A stretch of DNA of 64,000 nucleotides from CAVWUA01 sp963758025 (GTDB taxonomy: Bacteria; Planctomycetota; Planctomycetia; Isosphaerales; Isosphaeraceae), in the NCBI GenBank assembly GCA_963758025.1, contig CAVWUA010000002.1, forward strand, positions 192,162 to 256,161. The letters are read 5' to 3'. The translations under genes were made by a program, and so were the position numbers. The notes under the pieces are model-generated. The model was not told the DNA's origin. It saw only the letters and a list, made by a program, of their open reading frames with translations, and did not search any database. Shown here piece after piece: positions 18,299 through 27,197 of the stretch; the stretch's first letter is position 1, and every line of letters starts with the position of its first letter.

Positions 18299-19590
18299 GG
18301 GGCGCCTCCTTCCAACGGCTCGGGCACGACCGAGACCGGGAACGCCCGCTCGATGTCGGGCCAGCCGACGATCTCTCCATTCACGACCAGCTTCCAGGTG
18401 ATCTTGTTATGATCCGCCTCGAACGAGTGCATTGCCCCGTCCGGCAGGGTCATCTCCCGGCGCGACTCGAACGGAAACTCCTTGTGGATCTCAAAATCCT
18501 CTTCCCGCACGATCTCTCGGGAAACGACATTCTTGGTCTCGGTTCGCGTGTCCGTTCCCTGCCGGTAGGTCGCCGATTCCTCGCAAACGAGGGTCAAGCG
18601 AAGCGATGACATCGTCAAGCGGCCCTTCTGCCGCACAAGCACCTCATAAGTACCCCCCGACCGGAGTGGGTGGTCCGAAATCTCGACCTCGGTCGGCCCC
18701 ACGCCCACCGCGATCAGCAGCGTTCGCACCGCCGTGTAAACCAAGGCGAAGGCCACCCCCAACCCGATCAGCACGAACGGGGTGATGAAGATCGTCAGGC
18801 CCCATTCCGGACGGCCCGCGAGGTGACTTTGCACAGCCTGGTAAACGAAGATCGAGGTGATACCGTTCCAGAACACGGCGAACCCGAACAGAAAAAGTAC
18901 CCCGACCCAGGACGAACGGTCTCCCGCAAGGCTGTAGCGTAGGGTTTCGCCGGGACGATCCGACAGGTCGATCTCCGGGACGTTGGCATACCGCCGGCCC
19001 TCCGGCAAGGGCGGCGCCTCGCCCCACTCGAGCGCCCTGGTTCGCTCGGCCTCGCGATGCCGTTGCCGACGATGATAGACAATCCCCCCGACGCCAATCC
19101 CCACAAAGATCAGCGGAAAAAGCGTGAACAGCGGCACCAAGAAGCCTATGCCACGCTTCACGACCGCCTTGCCGGGATCATCCGGGTCGTACCAGCAGGG
19201 ATAACGCGCTCCAACCTGGAACCGGTCGAGGATCGCTTGCTTCCCCTTGCGGCCGCTCGAGGCGATCTTGGCGGCGTCATAGGTCCATGTCTCGAAAGTC
19301 TGCCCGTTGGCCTTGTAGCGGATCAGGATCTCAGGCCGATAGGTCGTGCCATCATCGCCGTGGCTCTCGACCAACCGCTTGTCGAGCACGACGCCGGTTG
19401 TCTCGACATAGACGGTGCTCGACCGGATTGCGGGAATGAGCATGTTCCAGACGATGAACACGAAGGCGATGCCACCAATCATCGCGAAGAAGCCGAAGAA
19501 CGCGTAGGAGCAGCCGAAGGAGCAGCCGAGGGGCGTGGCGCCAGCCCGCCCAGCCTTGCGACGGAATCGATCAATCGAGGTTCTGGACAT
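18295..19590 (-). CDS. DUF3592 domain membrane protein
   Basis: A 431-residue protein with a first membrane segment at about 30-52, the DUF3592 region (TTGVVLDKRLVESHGD...YRPEILIRYKANGQTF...YPCWYDPDDPGKAVV), further membrane segments at about 148-170, 228-250 and 258-290, and a beta-rich cytoplasmic C-terminus (PLRSGGTYEVLVRQKGRL). DUF3592 proteins are membrane proteins of unknown function. It is the first gene of the four-gene minus-strand operon ending at 16790. Confidence 0.75.
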   Translation of the reverse strand: MSRTSIDRFRRKAGRAGATPLGCSFGCSYAFFGFFAMIGGIAFVFIVWNMLIPAIRSSTVYVETTGVVLDKRLVESHGDDGTTYRPEILIRYKANGQTFETWTYDAAKIASSGRKGKQAILDRFQVGARYPCWYDPDDPGKAVVKRGIGFLVPLFTLFPLIFVGIGVGGIVYHRRQRHREAERTRALEWGEAPPLPEGRRYANVPEIDLSDRPGETLRYSLAGDRSSWVGVLFLFGFAVFWNGITSIFVYQAVQSHLAGRPEWGLTIFITPFVLIGLGVAFALVYTAVRTLLIAVGVGPTEVEISDHPLRSGGTYEVLVRQKGRLTMSSLRLTLVCEESATYRQGTDTRTETKNVVSREIVREEDFEIHKEFPFESRREMTLPDGAMHSFEADHNKITWKLVVNGEIVGWPDIERAFPVSVVPEPLEGGAP

Positions 19591-19861
19591 GCTGGCAATC
19601 GTACTCGTTAAGTCGAGAGATGATCGGCCGCCACGTCGCGTTCGTCACACCCTCCCGCCCGGGCCACACCATCAAGACGGAGAGAACCATGCTGGTCTCC
19701 CGCTTGGCGTACCCCAATCATCGGCCAAGGACGGGGGGTTCCCATGAATGGCTCTCTCGGTCGTTCGTCGATCGCGGCCGGATATTACGGCTTCGAGCAT
19801 GGCTCATGGGGGAATGGTTGATCTGGCGAGTTCTCACCATCGAACCCGACCAGAAGGCCCC

Positions 19862-20767
19862 TCAGCGGCTGGCGACCGGCAGCTCGCGGAGGGCGTCGGG
19901 CAGGGTGTCCATTCGCGGCCAGCGGTCCTTCGGACGCTTGACCAGGGTCTTGTCGATCAGCTCGCAAAGTTCTCCCGGCAGGTGCGGCGCGGCATCGGCC
20001 AGCTTGCGAGGGTCGGCGTTGATCCGCGTGCGCATCACCGCCATCGGGTCGGTGGCGCTGGATTCGTAGGGCAGCTTACCTGTGAGGAACTCGAACGCGG
20101 TGGCGCCGAAGGAGAAGATGTCCAGCCGCTCGTCGGTCGATTCGCGACGGAGCAATTCGGGGGCCATGTAGTTGAGCGTCCCGGTACGGTTGCCCGGACG
20201 GCGAAACTCCGGTGTGTTGGGCACGGCCAGACCAAAGTCGATCAGCTTGACGAACCGGTCCTGGGTGACGAGCAGGTTCTTCGGGCCGTAGTCGTGATGG
20301 ATGAAGCCGGCGGCATGAACCGCCGCCAGGGCCTCGGCGCACTGCGCGAGGATCTCGACCTTATCGGCCAGGTCGAGCCCCCATGCCTCGCGAACGAAGT
20401 TGAGGCTCATCCCGTTGATGAATTCCATCGAAACGAAGTACTCGCCCTTGGTGCTCTGGCCGAAATCGAACGTGCGCACGACATGAGGATGGTTGATCTT
20501 CTTGCCAATCTCCCCCTCACTCAACCGCGCGGACGCTCGCGCCTGGGCCGCCTTCGTCTTGGCCATATCCTGAACCTTCAGGCAGACCGTGCGGCCCTCC
20601 TGATTGTCCATGGCCCGATAGACCTTGGACATGCTCCCCTGCCCAGTCTCGGCGATGATGGAAAAACGTCTCGCCAGATTGACCCGCTTTAACTTGACCG
20701 GCGGGGCCGGCTTCGCCTTCTGCGGACCTGGCTTCGGTTTTTTTGACCCAAAAAGCTTTTCAAACAT
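19862..20767 (-). CDS. Serine/threonine protein kinase with atypical catalytic loop
   Basis: A 301-residue kinase domain without membrane segment. The basic N-terminus (1-30, Lys/Pro-rich) leads to the glycine loop GQGSMSKVY (42-50), the ATP-binding Lys in VCLKVQ (Lys64), the catalytic loop HHDYGPKN (157-164) and DFG (177-179), then GTLNYMAPELL. The HRD Arg is His and the Lys two residues after the catalytic Asp is Gly; Asp159 and Asn164 are kept, so activity is still plausible. The substrate is unknown. Single gene between the DUF3592 operon and the divergent DsbD-like gene. Confidence 0.85.
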   Translation of the reverse strand: MFEKLFGSKKPKPGPQKAKPAPPVKLKRVNLARRFSIIAETGQGSMSKVYRAMDNQEGRTVCLKVQDMAKTKAAQARASARLSEGEIGKKINHPHVVRTFDFGQSTKGEYFVSMEFINGMSLNFVREAWGLDLADKVEILAQCAEALAAVHAAGFIHHDYGPKNLLVTQDRFVKLIDFGLAVPNTPEFRRPGNRTGTLNYMAPELLRRESTDERLDIFSFGATAFEFLTGKLPYESSATDPMAVMRTRINADPRKLADAAPHLPGELCELIDKTLVKRPKDRWPRMDTLPDALRELPVASR

Positions 20768-21066
20768 TACTACAGTCCCCCTTCTCCCGACCTATCGCTG
20801 CCGAGAGATCATGCCGAGGCCCCATCCTTCCAACCTTCATGATAGATCGCCGCCACGATCCTGCAAAGAATATGCATGATGCCGTGAATGCCTCGGCCTG
20901 TGCGGCGGGCTATTCCAACCTTACGCACAAAGGACGCCAATCGTGACGCATGCGACGGATTTCTCTCCGCCGCTCAACCTCAGTCCACAACGGAGGCGGG
21001 TGGTTGCCGGAGATTGGTCGGGATAAAATCGGCGGGTCGAGGAACCTGAAAAAAAGAAGGCAACCC

Positions 21067-21615
21067 ATGGGAGGCCGCATGATGAGGCAAACGACGATCG
21101 ACGCAAGAGTGATCGGACTGGGCGTGCTCCTCTTGCTCTCAGCCGCAGTCACGAGACCGACGACTGGGCAAGACAAGGACCCTCTGGGCGTGTCCTCCGC
21201 GAAGGAGACCGTGACTGCCAAGGCGAGCCTGCCGCCCGACGTGGAGGTCCATCCCGGCAAGGCGTTCCCAACCGTCGTGACGGTGACGGTTCAGAAGGGC
21301 TGGCATATCTACGCCAATCCGCCCGGCGCGGAGAACGTCAAGCCGACGGAGCTGGTCCTGGCCAAGGGCAGCGCGGGACGACTGGAGAACGTCGAGTATC
21401 CCTCCGGCGAGTCGATCATCCCGCCCGGGACGATGGAGACGGTCTCGGTCTATGAGGACAAGGTGGAGATGAAGGCGCGCATCCTTCTACCCAGGGACAC
21501 CCAGCCGGGAACGGCCGAACTGACCCTGAACCTGCGTTACCAGGCCTGCAACGACCGCGCCTGCCTCGCCCCAAAGACGCTCAAGGTGCCGTTGCGGGTC
21601 AAGGTCACTCGATAA
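21067..21615 (+). CDS. Exported DsbD N-terminal-domain-like protein
   Basis: A 182-residue protein. ATG 21067 has AGAAGG upstream. A signal peptide is visible (VIGLGVLLLLSAAV, cleavage near TTGQ). The mature part, VTVTVQKGWHIYANPPGAENVKPTELVLAKG, SGESIIPPGTMETVSVYEDKVEM and LNLRYQACNDRACLAPKTL, is the DsbD alpha-domain immunoglobulin-like fold, including the two cysteines of ACNDRACL that accept electrons in true DsbD. No transmembrane beta domain follows, so it is a stand-alone domain that probably acts in periplasmic redox or protein folding. Confidence 0.75.
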   Translation: MGGRMMRQTTIDARVIGLGVLLLLSAAVTRPTTGQDKDPLGVSSAKETVTAKASLPPDVEVHPGKAFPTVVTVTVQKGWHIYANPPGAENVKPTELVLAKGSAGRLENVEYPSGESIIPPGTMETVSVYEDKVEMKARILLPRDTQPGTAELTLNLRYQACNDRACLAPKTLKVPLRVKVTR

Positions 21616-21620
21616 GCGAA

Positions 21621-21683
21621 ATGGCTGATGGCCGATTTCATTGTGTGCGGTCGGAAGCGGAGCAGCCATCAGCCATCAGCCAT
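21621..21683. terminator. Bidirectional hairpin between convergent genes
   Basis: ATGGCTGATGGC (21621-21632) is the exact reverse complement of GCCATCAGCCAT at 21665-21676 and again at 21672-21683. It separates the 3' ends of the DsbD-like and phosphatase genes, so it could end transcription from both sides. The long loop (32 nt or more) makes this tentative. Confidence 0.4.
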
Positions 21684-21691
21684 CCCCACCC

Positions 21692-22351
21692 TCACCGCCG
21701 CGTGCTGGACTCGGCTTCGGCCGCGGCGGTCCGCGCTTTGGATTGGGCCTTCGCGGTGGCCTCGGCGGCGCGGCGGGGGAGAATGCGGTTCTTGTAGAAG
21801 ACTTCCATGTAGCGATAATCCGGCCCATGATCGACCCGCTTCAGGCCGAACGTCCGGGCAATCTCGTCAGTGGCCTGCTTCAAGGTCCAGTCACAGTAGA
21901 TCATGCGGTAAGCCATCTGGACCATCGACGCGCGGTTGATGCCGTGGTGGCAGTGAAAATAGACCGGCTGGTTCTCGGACTTCGCCAGTTCGGCGGCCGC
22001 GCGTTCGAGACGACTGGCCAGATCGTTCTGATCGGCGTCGGAGCGGTTATCAACGATCGGAATGTGAACCCAGCGGCAGCCCATTTCCTTCGCCAGGGCC
22101 TTTTCCTGACGCGACAGGGGATCGCCAGGGGGATGGGCCAGGGCGACGATCGTCTTGATATCGTGGTCGCGGATGATCCGCCGCATCGGCCAGTTGCGCT
22201 GCCAGGCGCCCCGGTAGAGCTTGCCCGGCTCGACTTCGGCGAACTCCTCGGCGATCACGTATTCCCGGCCGTGACGCCAGGTCTGCTCGGCGGCCAGGAT
22301 CACCAGGCCCACCACGAGCACGCGACGGAACCAAACTCTTCGGCGGCTCAT
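21692..22351 (-). CDS. Membrane-anchored dual-specificity/tyrosine phosphatase-like protein
   Basis: About 219 residues from ATG 22351 (MSRRRVWFRRVLVVGLVILAAEQTW), giving an N-terminal basic stretch and one membrane anchor or uncleaved signal. The catalytic P-loop is HCHHGINRAS, matching HCxxGxxR(S/T), and the general-acid loop is likely the IPIVDNRSDAD region. KLYRGAWQRNWPMRRIIRDHDIKTIVAL resembles the entry of the DSP/PTP-like family. The longer open frame to 22540 adds no conserved sequence. Likely removes phosphate from protein or phosphoinositide-like substrates outside the cytoplasm. C-terminus is Ala/Arg-rich. Confidence 0.8.
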   Translation of the reverse strand: MSRRRVWFRRVLVVGLVILAAEQTWRHGREYVIAEEFAEVEPGKLYRGAWQRNWPMRRIIRDHDIKTIVALAHPPGDPLSRQEKALAKEMGCRWVHIPIVDNRSDADQNDLASRLERAAAELAKSENQPVYFHCHHGINRASMVQMAYRMIYCDWTLKQATDEIARTFGLKRVDHGPDYRYMEVFYKNRILPRRAAEATAKAQSKARTAAAEAESSTRR

Positions 22352-22622
22352 GGGCACAAGAACTCCGTTTCGGGTGCCGGGATCAATCCATCGGAACAGG
22401 TGAGATCGGCGCGGATCGTAGCAGGGAGGGCCAAACCCGGCAAGGTCGGTCGTCCTGGCAAAAACACCATGGACTGTTGATATCGGCCATCCCGAGGTCC
22501 TGCCCGCAAGAAAGTCCCTCCAGAAACGCCGCATTGGCATCGCCCCTCCCGCCCAAATCGCTAAGATCGCCCCTCAACGAGAAAGATCCTTCACGAGACC
22601 CATCGGGGTGAGAGATCCCGAC

Positions 22623-24155
22623 ATGTCCACACGGCACGTACTCGGAATCTTGGTGCTCAGCTCGACCCTGCTACGGCTCGGCTGGGCCGTCGCCCTGGGA
22701 CCGGGCAACGACGAGGCGTATTACGCCCTCTTCACGGTCCACCCCGACTGGAGCTACCACGACCATCCCCCTTTGGTCGCGTTGGTCGAGAGCCTGGGCC
22801 TGAACCTGGCGGGCGATTGGGACGTGCCGGGAATCTGGGCCTTGCGGCTGGGGTTCGTCGGACTCTTCGCCGGCTCGACCCTGCTGATGGCCCGCCTGGC
22901 GGGGCGGTTCTACGGGCCGAGGGCGGGCCTGCTCGCGGCCCTCTTGTTCAACGCGGCCCCCTACTTCGGCGCGATCAGCGGGACGTTCGCCCTGCCCGAT
23001 GGCCCCTTGATCTTCTTCTGGCTCTGGACGCTCGACCGACTGGCCGCCTGTCTCGACGCCCCGGAGCGGCTCGGACGCTGGGCGATACTTGGCCTGGCCT
23101 GGGGCGGCGCCTTGCTGAGCAAATACCACGCGGTCTTCCTGCCGATCGGGGCCGCGTTCTATCTCGTCCTTGAGCCGCCCGCGAGACGCTGCCTGCGCAC
23201 GCCGGGACCGTATCTCGCCCTGGGACTGGGGTTGCTGGCGTTCGCACCGGTGATCGGGTGGAACGCCACACATGGATGGGTCTCGTTCGCCTTCCAGGGA
23301 GGCCGGGCGGTCGGCGATGTCACCTTCCGGCCGCTCGGCCTGCTGGTGTGCGTGGGAGGGCAGGCGCTCTACCTCCTTCCCTGGATCTGGGCGGCGCTGG
23401 GGATCGTGCTGATCCGCGCCTTGCGGCGGCAAGGGAGCGGCCGGGGCACGGCGTCCGAGCGGTTCCTGATCGCGCAGGCCGTCGGACCGCTCGGGCTGTT
23501 CCTGGCGGTTTCGTGCGTCAAGCCGGTGCTGCCGCACTGGCCGCTGGTCGGGTTTCTATCGGTCTTCCCGATGGCCGGACATGCCTGGGCGGAACGCTGG
23601 GACGCGAACCCTTCACGAAACCGCCGACGCGCGGGGATCTTGCTCGCCCTGCCGGTGATCCTGGGAACGTTGCTGGCCTGGCACGCGCGGGCGGGCCTCT
23701 TCCAGCGCGACGGCCGGGGAACGCTCGGCCTCGTCGCGACGGCGGGCGACCCGTCGCTCGACCCTTACGGCTGGCGCGCGATCGTCCGCGAACTGCGGCG
23801 CCGGGGCCTCCTCGACCGCGAGGACACGTTCCTCTTCACGAGCAAGTGGTATTACAGCGGTCAACTTGCCTTCGCGCTGCGGGACGCGGCAACGCCCGTT
23901 CTCTGCTACAACGCCGGCGACGCCCGAGGGTTCGCTCAGTGGAGCCAGCCCGACCGGTGGCTCGGCCACGACGGAATCCTGCTGGTCGTTGATCCTTGCT
24001 CCACCGAGCCCGCCTGTTACGATCGCTGGTTCCGCCGGATCGAGCCCCTCGGCCGCTTCGCCGTCCGCCGCGCCGGTGTTCCGGTCCGCTGGTTCCGGCT
24101 CTACCGTTGCGTTCAGCAAGTTCAACCGTTTCCATTCGATGAGCGCGGCGATTGA
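22623..24155 (+). CDS. GT39-family membrane glycosyltransferase
   Basis: About 510 residues, polytopic. The start at ATG 22623 (MSTRHVLGILVLSS) puts the first membrane helix at the N-terminus. The first extracytoplasmic loop has the acidic GT39 motif GPGNDEAYYALF followed by SYHDHPPLVALVE; further helices repeat through residue 370. ArnT/dolichyl-phosphate-mannose-type enzymes move a sugar from a polyprenyl carrier to a lipid or protein outside the cytoplasm. The C-terminal 140 residues form a soluble domain (FLFTSKWYYSGQLAFAL). Ends just before a strong palindrome. Confidence 0.8.
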   Translation: MSTRHVLGILVLSSTLLRLGWAVALGPGNDEAYYALFTVHPDWSYHDHPPLVALVESLGLNLAGDWDVPGIWALRLGFVGLFAGSTLLMARLAGRFYGPRAGLLAALLFNAAPYFGAISGTFALPDGPLIFFWLWTLDRLAACLDAPERLGRWAILGLAWGGALLSKYHAVFLPIGAAFYLVLEPPARRCLRTPGPYLALGLGLLAFAPVIGWNATHGWVSFAFQGGRAVGDVTFRPLGLLVCVGGQALYLLPWIWAALGIVLIRALRRQGSGRGTASERFLIAQAVGPLGLFLAVSCVKPVLPHWPLVGFLSVFPMAGHAWAERWDANPSRNRRRAGILLALPVILGTLLAWHARAGLFQRDGRGTLGLVATAGDPSLDPYGWRAIVRELRRRGLLDREDTFLFTSKWYYSGQLAFALRDAATPVLCYNAGDARGFAQWSQPDRWLGHDGILLVVDPCSTEPACYDRWFRRIEPLGRFAVRRAGVPVRWFRLYRCVQQVQPFPFDERGD

Positions 24156-24175
24156 TTGTGGATATCACCACGTTT

Positions 24176-24216
24176 TCTCTCGTTCCCACGCTCACGCTCT
24201 GCGTGGGAACGAGAGA
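24176..24216. repeat. 16-bp stem palindrome (GTTCCCACGC type)
   Basis: 24176-24191 and 24201-24216 are perfect reverse complements with a 9-nt loop. The core CGTTCCCACGC...GCGTGGGAACG is a dispersed palindrome I have seen in many unrelated bacterial genomes; a degenerate longer copy is at 27074-27180. Between the convergent ends of the GT39 and phosphoesterase genes it can also act as a terminator. Confidence 0.85.
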
Positions 24217-24242
24217 TATCCACACCAATCACTGATTAACCA

Positions 24243-26834
24243 TCAATCATCGTCCTCATCTTCGTCCTCCTCCTCGCCCCTCGGCAGCACGAACGCCGCG
24301 CGGACGGGCGGGGGCATGGGCGAGTCGGCCCCCTTGACGGCCTTCCAGATGATCTCGTTGAAGATCAGGTCGTCGGCGCGGTCCTCCGCCGAGAGGTCCA
24401 GCCGCTCGGACGCCTCGGCACCCCACGGCGTCGGCGAGGTTGACCTCCTTGAGGTCGACGCCGGGCGGGCGGTGCGTGTAGGGGGTCGGGTCGGGCTCGC
24501 TGGTGAACGACGCCGCACATCGGCCGGGCGGCGGCGTCGAACTGGCTCATCGGCTCGAGGCCGAGGATCAGCTCCATCGTCCGCAGCATCGACGAGGTGC
24601 TGTACAGCGTCGAATCGACCGAGTGCCGCTTGATGTACGGGCTGATCGCCAGGGCGACGGTGCGGTGCGCGTCGACGTGGTCCGAGCCGTTCTGGGCGTC
24701 GTCCTCGACGACGAAGATCGCCAGGTCCGGCCAGAACTGGCTCTTGCTCAGCCCCTCGACCACCATGCCCAGGCGCCAGGTCGTTGTCGGCCACCATCGC
24801 CGTCGGCGGTCGGGCGCCGGACGCGCGTGCCGGAGGTGTGGTCGTTCGGCAGCCGGAGCACGATCAGCCGGGGCATCTCGCCCTTCTCCTCGAATCCCGC
24901 CAGCTCCTCCAGGAACCGCTCGGCGCGCTTCACGTCGGGATAATCGAGGTCGTAGCTGCGGAAGAACGGGTCGAAGTGCCCCTCCAGCGCCTCGACCTTC
25001 GCCTTGCCCGGGTCGCCGGGCTTCGGGGCGTTGGCGATGAACTCGCCGTAGCTGCGATAGCTGACGTCCTTGGCCGCGGCGCGATCCCAGAGGTAGCCGC
25101 CGGCCGGGAAGGCGATCGGCGAAGGCCCCTTCGGCCGGATACGGCACGCGCTTGTCGCCCCGGTAGCTCAGCGGCCAGGTCCGCTCGACGAAGTCCGTGG
25201 CATAGGCCCCCATCGTCCACTCGTGGCCGTCGGCGCTGACCTCGCTCTCGACGTAGAAGTTATCGAGCAGCACGAACTCCTGCGCCAGTGCATGATGGTT
25301 CGGCGTGACCTCCTCCGGGAACAGGCAGAGCGCCGGCTCGCCGTTGCCCTCGGGCATGTCGCCGAAGACCTGGTCGTAGGTCCGGTTCTCCTTGATGATG
25401 TAGATGCAGTGGTTGATCGGCGAGGGCTCGCCCAGCTTCGACGGGATCGGGTTCCCCTCGGGGGCCTTCGGGCCGGTGACGGCCAGGGGGTCTTCCTTGC
25501 TGGAGCGGGCTGCACTCGTAGACCGTCTTCGAGTAGCCGATCATCTGCGCGGGTCCGGCATCGGGACGATCGAGAGCGTGCCCTGGAACAGGCCGCCGAT
25601 GTACTCGCGCGTCTTGTTATCCGTGCCGCGACCAGCGGGTTCGGGCCGTCGCGGTTGGCCTTCGAGGTCGCCCCCTTGCCGTTGGCGACGTAGATCGTCT
25701 TGCCGTCCTCGACGACCCGCACCGAGGTCGGATACCAGCCGGTCGGGATGAACCCCAGCGGCTTGCTCTCCCCCGGCTCCTCGACGTTCACGACCGCGAG
25801 GTCGTTGGTGTTGGCGTTGGCGACGAACAGGATCGTTCTCGTCGGGCGTCAGCGCCAGCGCAGTTCGGCGTGCTGCCCGACGGGGCCTGCGGGACGATCG
25901 CCGTGCCGATCGTCTCGACAGCCTTGCCCGCCTTGGTGTCGAAGACCGTGACCGTGTTGCGGTTGGCGTTGGCGACGTACAGGATCTTGCCCGTCACGCG
26001 CCAGGAGCATCTCGTTGGGGTGCTCGTCCGTCTTCCAGCGCGCGACGACCTCATTCTTGGCCGCGTCCACGACGGCGACGGTGGCCTGCCCCCAGAGGCT
26101 CACATAAACCCGCTTCGCCCCTTCATCCACGACCACGCCGTACGGATAGGCGTCGTCCCCCATCGGAATCTCGCCCAGCAGTCCCCCCTTTTCCGCATCG
26201 AACCGGTCAGGCTGTGTGCCCAGGCGTTGGCCGCCCAGAGGGTCTTGCCGTCCTTCGAGAGCGCCAGGCCGGCGATCGCCCCTTGCGGGCGCTTCGCGCC
26301 ACGCTCGGCGCGGGGCAACGGCTCGTCAGAGTCCACCTTGCCGGGACGCCCTTCCACGTCGCCACCGTGATAGGTCAGCGTGGAACGGTTCGAGAGCAGC
26401 CCGTCCTTGTGGTCGAAGCGGTAGATCACGTCATCAAACCCGCCGCCGACGAACAACCGCGTGCCGTCAGCCGACCAGACGAGGCCGCCGAACGTCTCCG
26501 GGAACGACACGCGGCCGATGATGTCGCCATCCTTCGCGTTCAGCGTGATGACCTCATGCTCGCCGTAGCCCGCGTGCAGGACCGCCAGGATCGGCTCGTT
26601 CGGGTTCTCGGCGATCTGGATCGGGAAATCCCCCAGGGGAATCTGCTTGCCCGCCGGGTCGAGCGACCAGCCGTTGGGCAGGAGCACCGATCCGTCGCGC
26701 TTCAAGCCCGGCCAGGTGATCTCCCGCGCCGCGTTGCGCTCCGGCGCGTTATCCTCCGCCCTTGTTCCCACGCCGCAGCAAAGTCCGAGGGCCAGGACGG
26801 CCAGCACCCATCCCCCTGCATGTCGCATTTTCAT
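24243..26834 (-). CDS. Exported beta-propeller/phosphoesterase protein (many frameshifts)
   Basis: The pieces add up to one protein of about 860 residues. N-terminus: signal peptide (GGWVLAVLALGLCCGVG, cut near TRAE). Then a YVTN-type propeller: VWSADGTRLFVGGG, GLALSKDGKTLWAANAW, RVYVSLWGQATVAVVDAAK, KILYVANANRNTVTVFDTKAGKA. Then a PF04185-type phosphoesterase domain (IYIIKENRTYDQVFGDMPEG, FVLLDNFYVESEVSADGHEW, IFVVEDDAQNGSDHVDAHRT) and an acidic tail. About ten single-base indels break it, at roughly 26205, 26000, 25865, 25835, 25625, 25555, 25510, 25120, 24780 and 24430-24500. Likely an exported phosphatase. Sequencing error or true decay cannot be told apart from this window alone. Confidence 0.75.
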
Positions 26835-27197
26835 CGAATTTGCATCCTCTTGCTCGTGTTCCCCCGCGCCAGTTGCGCATGTGGAGGTATCGTCGGCCCC
26901 TCAGGATACCGGCCCCGCTTCGGCTCCGCGACCTTTTTCGCCTGCCGATTCGATGAAGAATTGGTGAGCCACAGAGGCCACAGAGAAAGATCAAAAGAGA
27001 TGGCTGATGGAATGATGACTGAGAAACCGAATCCACCGGATCAGTAACCATTTATCGTTCACATCGTTATTAATCTCGTTCCCATGATCTGCATGGGAAC
27101 GCCCTCTTCGGACGCTCCGCGTCCTCTTTTCCGACACGAAGCGTCAGGGGGAGGGCATTCCCACTCTGAGCGTTGGGAACGAGGAATTATTCCGCGG
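26835..27197. other. Intergenic region with dispersed repeats
   Basis: No gene seen. Around 26970-27020 there is the CCACAGAGGCCACAGAGAAA word and an ATGGCTGATGG word, both dispersed motifs. At 27074-27180 lies an imperfect, longer relative of the GTTCCCACGC palindrome: TCTCGTTCCCATGATCTGCA near its start and GCGTTGGGAACGAGG at its end. Confidence 0.6.

Noticed and set aside
22671..23537. 288-residue minus-strand frame inside the GT39 gene
   Set aside because: Gln/Arg/Pro-rich antisense frame; the + strand encodes clear membrane helices.
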